Origin: Aequorivita sublithincola DSM 14238
Lineage (GTDB): Bacteria > Bacteroidota > Bacteroidia > Flavobacteriales > Flavobacteriaceae
Reading direction: 5' to 3'
Assembly (NCBI RefSeq): GCF_000265385.1
Contig: NC_018013.1
Span: forward strand, 1,329,001-1,393,000
Length of the DNA stretch: 64,000 bases
The number at the start of each line of letters is the position of its first letter. Positions within the stretch are counted from its first letter, which is position 1. Positions 1 through 7,326 of this stretch are shown piece by piece. A program made the position numbers and the translations under genes. A model generated the notes under the pieces. The model was given only the letters and a program-made list of their open reading frames with translations. It had not been told where the DNA came from and ran no database searches.

Positions 1-716
1 TTCACGATGTTTATGGCTTCATTTAAGAGTCCGCCTGGATTTCCGCGTAAATCTAAAATGATTTTAGTTGCGCCTTGGGATTTCAAATCAACCAAAGCAG
101 CTTTGGTTTCAGTAGTAGTTTTTCTGTTGAACTGCGAAAGAACAATATACCCAACATCATTGTTTATCAATTTATAAAAAGGAACCGCTTTAAGCTCCAC
201 CTCGCCACGAGTGATGGTCGCGGTTTCGGTTTTTCCCTGTCTTTTGAAAGTTACTTCTACTTTTGATCCTGGAGCACCCTTCAGCAATTCACCCGCATCG
301 TCCTGCATATTGGCGAGATTGATGTCTCCAATTTTTACGATTTCGTCACCGGCTTTTAAACCCGCTTTGTCAGCTGGATAATCTTTGTAGGGTTCAACGA
401 TAATTATTTTGTCCTTTTCGGTTCTGGCGGAAGCTCCAATTCCTGTGTAAACACCAGAATTGTTAATACGGGCGTCTTCTACTTGCTGCTCATTCCAATA
501 AACGGTATATGGATCCAAATCTTCCAACATTCCTTTTATGGCCTTATCCATAAGGGTTGCCGGCGTTACTTCATCCACATAATTCATATTCAATTCCTTG
601 AAAAGTGTGGTGAAGATTTCAATCTGTTTCGCAATTTCGAAAAAATCACTTTTGAAACTTACTGTGGTAAAAAATATACCGACGGCTATGATGGGTACTA
701 GGATTCTTTTTTTCAT
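1..716 (-). CDS. S41 family C-terminal processing peptidase (partial)
   Basis: Periplasmic serine protease of the CtpA/tail-specific protease type, truncated by the left window edge. About 238 N-terminal codons are visible, reading leftward from an ATG at 714-716. The N-terminus has a hydrophobic signal-like stretch (MKKRILVPIIAVGIFF). Next come a helical region with an NMNYVDEVTP-type motif, a PDZ domain (ADKAGLKAGDEIVKIGD), and the start of the S41 core (VGYIVLSQF, then LDLRGNPGGLLNEAI). The catalytic Ser/Lys lie beyond the edge. The start is 13 bp downstream of the DUF4349 lipoprotein stop, so the two are probably co-transcribed. Substrates are unknown; the family trims C-termini of envelope proteins. 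Confidence 0.9.
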   Translation of the reverse strand, partial: MKKRILVPIIAVGIFFTTVSFKSDFFEIAKQIEIFTTLFKELNMNYVDEVTPATLMDKAIKGMLEDLDPYTVYWNEQQVEDARINNSGVYTGIGASARTEKDKIIIVEPYKDYPADKAGLKAGDEIVKIGDINLANMQDDAGELLKGAPGSKVEVTFKRQGKTETATITRGEVELKAVPFYKLINNDVGYIVLSQFNRKTTTETKAALVDLKSQGATKIILDLRGNPGGLLNEAINIV

Positions 717-729
717 TTTATGAAATTTT

Positions 730-1545
730 TTAATGCTTCTTCTTTCTGCTCTTCATAAATATACGAATAACAACAATTATAATGATTGCAACGAGGAACA
801 AAGGCCAAAGGTATAAAACCCCTAAGAAAAATACCGAAATGCCGTTCCAACCACCTTGAAATGCGTTTTTCATTTTTTGTCCGTAAGATTGGGTGATGCC
901 TGTTTCTGCAGTAGTTTTATAGAATTGAACATTCACCGTGCTCATTGAAACTTGACTTTGCAAATACTGTAAACGCCCTTGTTTTGCTTCAATTTCTTCA
1001 CGAATGTTTGAGAGTTCCAGTTCAATTTCCAGCATTTCTTTTACATTGTTTGCTTTTTTCAGCAATTCTAGATAACGCTCTTCTAAAACTCGTTTTGCTT
1101 TTAAACGTGCTTCCAGATCTACAAATTCTTCGGAAACATCTTGTCTTGAAATATCTTTTTGATCAAAATAAGCAACGCCTTCTGAAATTCCATCAACAAA
1201 CTGTTGGAAGTTTTCTGAAGGAATTCGAACTGTCACATTTTTAAAAATTCGGTTGTAGTCTTTTCCACTATTGTCGCTTTGCACCAAACCTTTGTATTGG
1301 GAGGCAAGCTGAAGGATTTTTTTGTGCGTGGCTTCCACGTCTTTTGTTTCAAAAGCCAAATGGGCGGTTTTGATGATCTTTTGTTCCTGTTCTACTGGTG
1401 AAGAAGATGGAGCAATTTGGCTTATTTTAGCTTCTTCGGCAATTTCCATTCCTGCCATTGAAGAATCTGCTGCATAATTTTTGTTGGAACTTCCGTTGGA
1501 ACATCCCATAAGGAACACTAAAAGTAAGGCGCTAACTATTTTCAT
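730..1545 (-). CDS. DUF4349 domain lipoprotein
   Basis: 271-residue predicted lipoprotein. The signal peptide ends in a lipobox (LLLVFLMGC, Cys at about 15). A long coiled-coil central region at about 135-205 (ARLKAKRVLEERYLELL, then IREEIEAKQGRLQYL) is followed by a single membrane helix near residues 235-262 and a basic tail (MKSRKKKH). This architecture matches the DUF4349 family of bacterial envelope proteins, whose function is not established. It lies between rnpA and the S41 protease in one minus-strand run with short gaps, suggesting an operon. The lipobox plus C-terminal helix implies that both ends are membrane-anchored. Confidence 0.8.
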   Translation of the reverse strand: MKIVSALLLVFLMGCSNGSSNKNYAADSSMAGMEIAEEAKISQIAPSSSPVEQEQKIIKTAHLAFETKDVEATHKKILQLASQYKGLVQSDNSGKDYNRIFKNVTVRIPSENFQQFVDGISEGVAYFDQKDISRQDVSEEFVDLEARLKAKRVLEERYLELLKKANNVKEMLEIELELSNIREEIEAKQGRLQYLQSQVSMSTVNVQFYKTTAETGITQSYGQKMKNAFQGGWNGISVFFLGVLYLWPLFLVAIIIIVVIRIFMKSRKKKH

Positions 1546-1605
1546 CTTAAATAATATTTTTTGTTAATGGAAGATGGAATTCGCCACTGAAAATTTTTAA
1601 AAGAT

Positions 1606-1983
1606 TCAACTTTTGTCTTGGCTCATTTCATCGTATAATTTTTTAAGCAGTTTTACCATTGCTTTTTCTAACTCGGCGTACTGTGGTTTTACTTTTCCTA
1701 AATAGAGAAATAGCATTACAAATTTCTTGCCGTGATTTTCTTCTAATATATGTTTGTTGAGTCTATATGCTTCACGGAGTTGACGTTTAATACGATTTCG
1801 GTCCACGGCAGATTTGAAATTCCGCTTTGGAACTGCGAAAGCAGCGAGGTTTGTTTCTAGGTTTTCCTTCGGAAGAAAGAAGATTTTAATTGGAAATTTG
1901 GAATACGTTTTCGCTTCCAAAAACAAATTTTCTATTGTTTTGGAGCTTTTTAGTTTTTGGGTTTTTGGGAATTTTTGGTTCAT
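1606..1983 (-). CDS. rnpA: Ribonuclease P protein component
   Basis: Protein subunit of RNase P, which binds the catalytic RNA and helps mature tRNA 5' ends. The family's basic RNR signature is visible (FKSAVDRNRIKRQLREAYR), together with an upstream AAFAVPKR segment. I chose the ATG at 1981-1983 (MNQKFPKTQKLKSS), giving 125 residues, close to the family's usual 110-130. The frame remains open 18 codons further upstream to 2037, but that stretch is the translation of a REP-like palindrome (it reads RAINRA, the same peptide the RAYT gene carries), so the longer start is rejected. rpmH, its common neighbour, is not here; DUF4349 and S41 genes follow. Confidence 0.93.
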   Translation of the reverse strand: MNQKFPKTQKLKSSKTIENLFLEAKTYSKFPIKIFFLPKENLETNLAAFAVPKRNFKSAVDRNRIKRQLREAYRLNKHILEENHGKKFVMLFLYLGKVKPQYAELEKAMVKLLKKLYDEMSQDKS

Positions 1984-1990
1984 ATATGTT

Positions 1991-2080
1991 GTAGGCGCGC
2001 GATTTATCGCGCGCCATTCCGATTCATCGCGTATCATTTCGGTTTATGACGCGCCATTTCAATTAATCGTCAATTTTCAA
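1991..2080 (+). repeat. REP-like palindromic element, left of RAYT
   Basis: The element begins with a GTAG tetranucleotide (1991-1994) at the foot of a perfect hairpin: GGCGCGCGA (1994-2002) and TCGCGCGCC (2007-2015), with a TTTA loop. It continues into degenerate 20-bp units at 2001-2020, 2021-2040, 2041-2060 and 2061-2080, each resembling GATTTATCGCGCGCCATTTC. GTAG followed by a GC-rich hairpin is the arrangement recognised by REP-associated tyrosine transposases, one of which starts at 2136. A second copy in the same orientation lies at 2723. Confidence 0.75.
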
Positions 2081-2135
2081 TCCAAGTGATAAATTTAAGA
2101 AAATGGTTTACATTTAAGAATATAAAACATTTGGT

Positions 2136-2726
2136 ATGAAACACAAAGATGGTTCATTCAGATTAAAAAATTGGGATTATTCGAGTATGGGATTGTATTT
2201 TTTGACAATTTGTACGAAGGATAAAGAACATTTCTTTGGTAGTATTGAAAATGAAAAGATGATTTTAAATGAAATTGGTGAAATCTTTAAAATGAATTGG
2301 ATGGAAATTGAAAAACAATTTCCAAATATTGAAACAGCCGATTTTGTAATAATGCCAAATCATTTACATTGTATTTTGATAATTGATGGTATTGTTCCTG
2401 TGAAAATTATTGGTGACGAAGGGCGCGCGATAAATCGCGCGGCTACGGATGTTGATTTGAATTCCGTCATTTATCAAAAAACAGGCGGTATTACGGGAAA
2501 TAAAAACCTTATGTTGCATCAAAATGTTTCAACTGCGGTTCGTTGGTTTAAAGGAAAAACAACCTTTGATAGTAGAAAGGTCGATTCTAAATTTGGTTGG
2601 CAACCACGATTTTATGACCACATTATTCGTAATCAAAGATCATTAATCAAAATTCAAGATTATATTCACAATAACCCTAAAATGTGGAACAGGGACAGGA
2701 ATAATGAAGAAGGATTAAAAATGTAG
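2136..2726 (+). CDS. REP-associated tyrosine transposase (RAYT, IS200/IS605-like Y1)
   Basis: 196-residue HUH single-strand nuclease of the TnpA-REP family, which cuts and joins DNA at REP hairpins. The metal-binding HUH pair is H76/H78 in MPNHLHCILII. The conserved C-terminal block FGWQPRFYDHIIRNQ, followed by IQDYIHNNPKMW, holds the candidate nucleophilic tyrosines (Y160 or Y176; I cannot tell which without an alignment). The N-terminus YFLTICTKDKEHFFG is typical. The gene is intact. A reverse-oriented REP palindrome lies inside the frame at 2422-2446 and encodes GRAINRA, in a region that is variable in this family. The TAG stop is part of the right-hand REP's GTAG. RAYTs are usually single-copy domesticated genes rather than active insertion sequences. 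Confidence 0.92.
   Translation: MKHKDGSFRLKNWDYSSMGLYFLTICTKDKEHFFGSIENEKMILNEIGEIFKMNWMEIEKQFPNIETADFVIMPNHLHCILIIDGIVPVKIIGDEGRAINRAATDVDLNSVIYQKTGGITGNKNLMLHQNVSTAVRWFKGKTTFDSRKVDSKFGWQPRFYDHIIRNQRSLIKIQDYIHNNPKMWNRDRNNEEGLKM
2422..2446 (-). repeat. REP-like palindrome inside the RAYT gene, reverse orientation
   Basis: On the minus strand this reads GTAG, then CCGCGCGATTTATCGCGCG, so it has the same loop and stem core as the flanking copies at 1991 and 2723 but is inverted. It keeps the RAYT frame open, contributing GRAINRAAT to the protein at about residues 96-104. Confidence 0.75.
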
Positions 2727-2795
2727 GCGCGCGATTTATCGCGCACCTTTTCTAATGATTCGTCGCTATTTTGATAATTTGCGCGCCAATTTCAA
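2723..2795 (+). repeat. REP-like palindromic element, right of RAYT
   Basis: GTAG at 2723-2726 overlaps the RAYT stop codon. The hairpin GCGCGCGATTTATCGCGC follows, then degenerate tail copies (GATTCGTCGC near 2757, TTTGCGCGCCAATTTC near 2778). It has the same orientation as the copy at 1991, so the RAYT gene sits between two direct REP-like elements. Confidence 0.7.
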
Positions 2796-2809
2796 GATTT
2801 TTGAAAAAA

Positions 2810-4645
2810 TTATTTCGCCTCCCAAATATTATCTTCAATATTTACATCTGCCATTCGCTGCGTGGCGTCTATCATCATATTTTTTACTTTTTTACCGTTC
2901 TTTATTTCAAAAGAATATGTTGGATATGCCCACGGCCAATCTTCTAATACAGTTCGTTTTAGTTCTGTAAACGGATTTGGTTTTTCGCCCCACATCATTC
3001 GTAGCGGAATGTAGAACAATTCCTGCGATCCATCTTCATAAGTAACGTAAAGGTCTATTGGCATTGGCATTAGGCCAATTCGTTCTAAAGTGATTTTTGT
3101 GTTTTTACCTTCGTTTTCAACTGTTTTAATTGAATAGTCAATTTTATTTGTGGTTTGTGTCCAATCCGTTAAATACCAATCCAATTCAAAGCTCGAAACC
3201 TTTTCCGCAGTGCGAATAAAATCATTTGGCGTTGGATGTTTAAACTTAAAATCTGAATAATAACGTTTCAATATTTTTGAAAGGTTTTCTGGACCAACAA
3301 CGTAACCTAACTGCGCTAAAAATACATCGCCTTTACTATAAGCATTTACACTAAACGCTCTGTTGGTTGCATAACGATCTGCGTGGGTAGTCTGTGGTTG
3401 TTCATTGCCACTATTAGCCATAGAAAGGTAGCTTCTGTATGAACCTGAATGTGGATTTGGTTTTTTCTCATCCATCACATAATTCATCGCTTCGTTAGAA
3501 ATATAGGAAGTAAAACCTTCGTCCATCCATTCATGTTTGCTTTCATTAGTCGCCAAAACGAATTGGAACCATGAATGTGCAAGTTCGTGAGCTGTTACGC
3601 CAACCAAACTTCCAAAATTGCGATCACCAGTAATCATAGTGCACATAGCATATTCCATTCCGCCATCACCACCTTGAATTACGGAATATTGTTCGTAAGG
3701 ATACTGGCCTACATTTTCGTTGAAAAATTCCATCAACGCAGCAGTTTTTGGCTGTAGGTTTTTCCAATTTTCAGTTATTTCTGGATCGTTTTTATAGAAG
3801 AAATGAAGCGTTACACCATTAGGACCTGGGTAAGTATCGTGAATATAATCATCGTCTGCAGCCCATGCAAAATCGTGAACATCTGGCGCTAGAAAGTGCC
3901 AAGTATATTTTCCATTAACCGGATGCATTGGTTTTTGGCCAGGAACGGTATAACCGTGACCTACAGAAGCCGGATTTTGAAGATAGCCGCTTCCGCCAAT
4001 TGTAAAAGCTGCATCAATCGTTATTGTAACATCATAATCGCCCCAAACGCTGTAAAATTCGCGACCAATGTAAGGATCTGCGTGCCAGCCTTCAAAATCA
4101 TATTCGGCAATTTTTGGGTACCATTGCGTCATTGTATAAGCCACGCCATCTGCATTGTCTCTTCCCGAACGACGGATTTGTAGTGGTACTTGTGCGTCCC
4201 AGTTCATATTAAAATTGGTGCTTTCTCCCGGAAGAATTGGCTCGTTTAGCATTACTTCCATCACGGTTCCTTTAATTACATACTTCGCAGCTGCACCATC
4301 TTGTGTGAATAGACTTGGTTTTATATATCCAATTTCCGAAGGAGATAATTTTGAAATCCTATCCATCACTCGACCATCAGGATCTGCGATGGTTCTGGAA
4401 CGAACGTCCATTTCGCTTCCTGGTTGAAAAGCGTTGAAGTAAAGATGATAGAAAACTTTGTTTAAAGTATCTGGAGAATGGTTTGTGTATTTAAGCTCCT
4501 GGGTTCCTTTATATTGATTTTTTTTCACGTCCATCTGAACGTCTATTTTATAATCAACTTCCTGCTGCCAATAACTAGTATTGTTTTGCGCAAAAGCCGA
4601 AAAGAAAGAAACGGTTAAAAATAATCCTATTAAAAAATGCTTCAT
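2810..4645 (-). CDS. M1 family zinc metallopeptidase (gluzincin)
   Basis: 611-residue secreted aminopeptidase-like protein. It has a signal peptide (MKHFLIGLFLTVSFFSAFAQ), an N-terminal beta domain, and the catalytic zinc motif HELAHSW. The third ligand Glu follows in WMDEGFTSYIS, spaced as in family M1. The GAMEN-equivalent exopeptidase motif appears as GGMEYAM. No T9SS tail is present, so it probably stays in the periplasm or membrane. Its ATG overlaps the stop of the upstream S8 peptidase by one base (TAATG at 4643-4647), indicating translational coupling. The right-hand REP element ends shortly before its 3' end. Confidence 0.92.
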   Translation of the reverse strand: MKHFLIGLFLTVSFFSAFAQNNTSYWQQEVDYKIDVQMDVKKNQYKGTQELKYTNHSPDTLNKVFYHLYFNAFQPGSEMDVRSRTIADPDGRVMDRISKLSPSEIGYIKPSLFTQDGAAAKYVIKGTVMEVMLNEPILPGESTNFNMNWDAQVPLQIRRSGRDNADGVAYTMTQWYPKIAEYDFEGWHADPYIGREFYSVWGDYDVTITIDAAFTIGGSGYLQNPASVGHGYTVPGQKPMHPVNGKYTWHFLAPDVHDFAWAADDDYIHDTYPGPNGVTLHFFYKNDPEITENWKNLQPKTAALMEFFNENVGQYPYEQYSVIQGGDGGMEYAMCTMITGDRNFGSLVGVTAHELAHSWFQFVLATNESKHEWMDEGFTSYISNEAMNYVMDEKKPNPHSGSYRSYLSMANSGNEQPQTTHADRYATNRAFSVNAYSKGDVFLAQLGYVVGPENLSKILKRYYSDFKFKHPTPNDFIRTAEKVSSFELDWYLTDWTQTTNKIDYSIKTVENEGKNTKITLERIGLMPMPIDLYVTYEDGSQELFYIPLRMMWGEKPNPFTELKRTVLEDWPWAYPTYSFEIKNGKKVKNMMIDATQRMADVNIEDNIWEAK

Positions 4646-6312
4646 TATTTAGACATTTTATCTGCCATAATTAGGGCGTTATACATATTTACCATTTTTC
4701 CCGATTTTGAAATATTCGAGAATGATTCTGTGTTAGAAGGATCGTCTCCAAGAACAACTTTAGTGTTTGTTGAAAGTCCGCTATCCATAATAATTTGCTT
4801 CACTTGTTTTGCGGAAAGGTTTGGATAGTAGGAACGAATCATTGCAGCAACACCAGCAACTTCTGGAGCTGCCATTGAGGTTCCTTGTAAAAATTCGTAG
4901 GTATTTAATGGGGTTGTTGACCAGATTTTTACTCCTGGCGCAAAAACGTCCACATTTATTTTTCCGTAATTTGAAAAGCTTGCAACCAATTCACTTCCGT
5001 ATTTATAGTTAAGCGCTCCAACGGTTAAAAACGTATCAGACATTTCTGAACCATTATCAACTTGATCGTTTGGATAAATGTTTACGGTATCCATATCCAG
5101 ACCGTCGTTTCCGGCAGCATTAACAATCAAAACATCTTTTGAAGCGGCATATTTAATCGCATCATAAACCCAATCTGCATGAAGTGAATAGTATTTTCCG
5201 AAGGAAGTGTTAAGCACTTTAGCACCATTGTCCACGGCATAGCGAATAGCCAATGCTACGTCTTTATCATACTCATCACCGTCTGGTACAGCGCGAACTA
5301 CAAGAATCTTAACGTTGTTTGCTACACCGTCCATTCCAATTTTGTTGTTGCGTTGTGCGGCGATAATACCCGAAACATGAGTTCCGTGTTTTACGTTTTC
5401 TCTAGTTGGGTCTGGTCCAGCCACATTATTATTTCCGTAAATATTGTCTGTAATATCTTCTGGATTATCTCCTAAAACGCCACGGAAATCTGTAGTCATA
5501 TTGAAGTGACCATTAAGCCTATCGTTAAAGTATTTTAATCCACCTTCAAGATCTTTTATAACATCTGGCACTGTATCAGCATAATTCAACATTTGGTTTA
5601 GCATCCCTATTTGCTGCTTTTCTTGAGATGAAGGGTTTTTTATTGCAGCTAAATCTTCTATGGTATAATCTTCTTTCCCCAGTTTTTTAGCCATTGCTTG
5701 GTGAGTTGGCTTCAATTGTGAAAGAATCCCTTCATAACGAGCTTGGTTTGATGCTGTTTCTGAAGATTCCTTTTCGTATTCTGCTACTGCTTTTTCGTAA
5801 AGAGCAAATTCTTTTCTATCGGCAGCACTGATCGATGATTCGCTTTTTCCTTCGTATTTAGGCTTTAATTTTCTGATAATGCGAACATACTCCATGTTTT
5901 CGGCGGTAATATTTCCAATGAAATTCCAACCGTGGATATCGTCAATAAAACCATTTTTATCGTCATCTATTCCATTTCCAGCAATTTCGCCAGGATTGGT
6001 CCAGATAACGTTTTTAAGATCTTCGTGGTCAATATCAACGCCACTATCGATTACTCCTACAATAACGGTTTCACCTTTTCGGTTTTTGATTATTTCTTTG
6101 TAAGCCTTATCTACGCTCATTCCAGGAACGGTATCCTTCACCAAGTCCATCGCTGGCCAATGTTTCAGTTGGTCACCTTCAAGCGTACCTATTTTTAAAG
6201 GGTTGGAATCAATATTTTGAATTGGGGTGGCTACAATTGCAGCGCCACTTCCGCAGCTTGCCATTACAGTTGATATTGCAACTGCAAAAAGTGTGATCTT
6301 AAAAAGTTTCAT
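4645..6312 (-). CDS. S8 family subtilisin-like serine peptidase, lipoprotein
   Basis: 555-residue subtilase with a lipoprotein signal (MKLFKITLFAVAISTVMASC). The catalytic triad is visible: Asp in VIVGVIDSGVDIDHEDL, His in VKHGTHVSGIIAAQ, and Ser in LQGTSMAAPEVAGVAAM. An insert of roughly 150 residues, Lys/Glu-rich and probably helical, separates the Asp and His blocks and makes the protein longer than a minimal subtilisin domain. It overlaps the downstream M1 peptidase by one base, so the two form a coupled proteolytic pair on the outer face of a membrane. The metallo-hydrolase gene ends 18 bp upstream. Confidence 0.93.
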   Translation of the reverse strand: MKLFKITLFAVAISTVMASCGSGAAIVATPIQNIDSNPLKIGTLEGDQLKHWPAMDLVKDTVPGMSVDKAYKEIIKNRKGETVIVGVIDSGVDIDHEDLKNVIWTNPGEIAGNGIDDDKNGFIDDIHGWNFIGNITAENMEYVRIIRKLKPKYEGKSESSISAADRKEFALYEKAVAEYEKESSETASNQARYEGILSQLKPTHQAMAKKLGKEDYTIEDLAAIKNPSSQEKQQIGMLNQMLNYADTVPDVIKDLEGGLKYFNDRLNGHFNMTTDFRGVLGDNPEDITDNIYGNNNVAGPDPTRENVKHGTHVSGIIAAQRNNKIGMDGVANNVKILVVRAVPDGDEYDKDVALAIRYAVDNGAKVLNTSFGKYYSLHADWVYDAIKYAASKDVLIVNAAGNDGLDMDTVNIYPNDQVDNGSEMSDTFLTVGALNYKYGSELVASFSNYGKINVDVFAPGVKIWSTTPLNTYEFLQGTSMAAPEVAGVAAMIRSYYPNLSAKQVKQIIMDSGLSTNTKVVLGDDPSNTESFSNISKSGKMVNMYNALIMADKMSK

Positions 6313-6327
6313 CTTAAAAATATAGTT

Positions 6328-7188
6328 TTAATTAAAAAATTCGTTGAGTGATAAGGTTTCGTTAAGCCGAACGCCTTTATCAGTATTCTGAACCGTTATT
6401 ATCGGGTTGTGTGCATCGTGTTCAAGGAAAAGATAGAAATTGTTTTCCGCAGCATTATTTAGAAATTTTTCCTTTTCGGGAAGTGTTAATAAAGGACGAG
6501 TATCATAACCCATCACAAAAGGAAGTGGTAAATGACCCGCCGTTGGTAACAAATCTGCCATAAAAACCAGTGTTTTTCCTTTGTAATTTATATGCGGAAT
6601 CATTTGCTTATCTGTATGTCCGTCCACAAAAAGAATTCCGAAGTCAAGTTCATTGGCTTCTGAAAAATCTGAATTGGATTTCGCAACAAATTTCAATTGT
6701 CCGCTTTCCTGCATCGGAAGAATATTTTCTTTTAAAAAGGAAGCTTGTTCTCTTCTATTTGATTCTGTTGCCCATTGCCAGTGATCTTTGTTGCTCCAAT
6801 AGGTTGCGTTTTTGAAAGCTGGCTCGTAACCAGTTCGGTCTTTATTCCACTGAACGCTTCCGCCACAATGGTCAAAGTGAAGATGCGTCATAAAAACATC
6901 AGTAATAGCATCGCGATGAAAACCGTGTTTTTTTAAGGAATCATCGATGTTATAATCGCCCCAACGATAGTAATAACCGAAAAATTTGTCGTTTTGTTTA
7001 TCGCCCATTCCTGTATCAATCAGGGTAAGCCGGTTGCCGTTTTCAATAAGAAGACAGCGCGCGGCAATGTCTATCATATTATTTTCGTCGGCGGGGTTCG
7101 TTCTGGTCCAAAGAGGTTTTGGCACAACGCCAAACATAGCACCGCCATCAAGTTTAAAATTACCAGCTTCAATAGGGAATAAATTCAT
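6328..7188 (-). CDS. MBL-fold metallo-hydrolase
   Basis: Metallo-beta-lactamase fold hydrolase. The zinc-binding HxHxDH motif is FMTHLHFDHCGG, and further ligands are in VDGHTDKQMIPH and FMADLLPTAGHLPL. The overall pattern resembles the quorum-quenching-lactonase/glyoxalase-II-like branch, but the substrate cannot be read. I chose the ATG at 7186-7188 (MNLFPIEAGNFKLDGG), giving 286 residues. The frame extends to 7218 but adds only a hydrophobic ten-residue stretch. It lies just upstream of the S8/M1 pair on the same strand. Confidence 0.85.
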   Translation of the reverse strand: MNLFPIEAGNFKLDGGAMFGVVPKPLWTRTNPADENNMIDIAARCLLIENGNRLTLIDTGMGDKQNDKFFGYYYRWGDYNIDDSLKKHGFHRDAITDVFMTHLHFDHCGGSVQWNKDRTGYEPAFKNATYWSNKDHWQWATESNRREQASFLKENILPMQESGQLKFVAKSNSDFSEANELDFGILFVDGHTDKQMIPHINYKGKTLVFMADLLPTAGHLPLPFVMGYDTRPLLTLPEKEKFLNNAAENNFYLFLEHDAHNPIITVQNTDKGVRLNETLSLNEFFN

Positions 7189-7326
7189 AATCAGAAGAAA
7201 TGAACCGCAAATTAACAAAAGCGTTACAGATGGAACGTTTAAGTATAAATTAATTATGCTATTTTTAACAAATCATTTTCATTTAGTGGGAGTGAAAAAT
7301 CTTTAATTTGCCAAAACCCCAATTGA

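Noticed and set aside
2755..2970. Plus-strand open frame over the end of the M1 peptidase gene
   Set aside because: It overlaps the real minus-strand gene, and its start is in REP-derived sequence.
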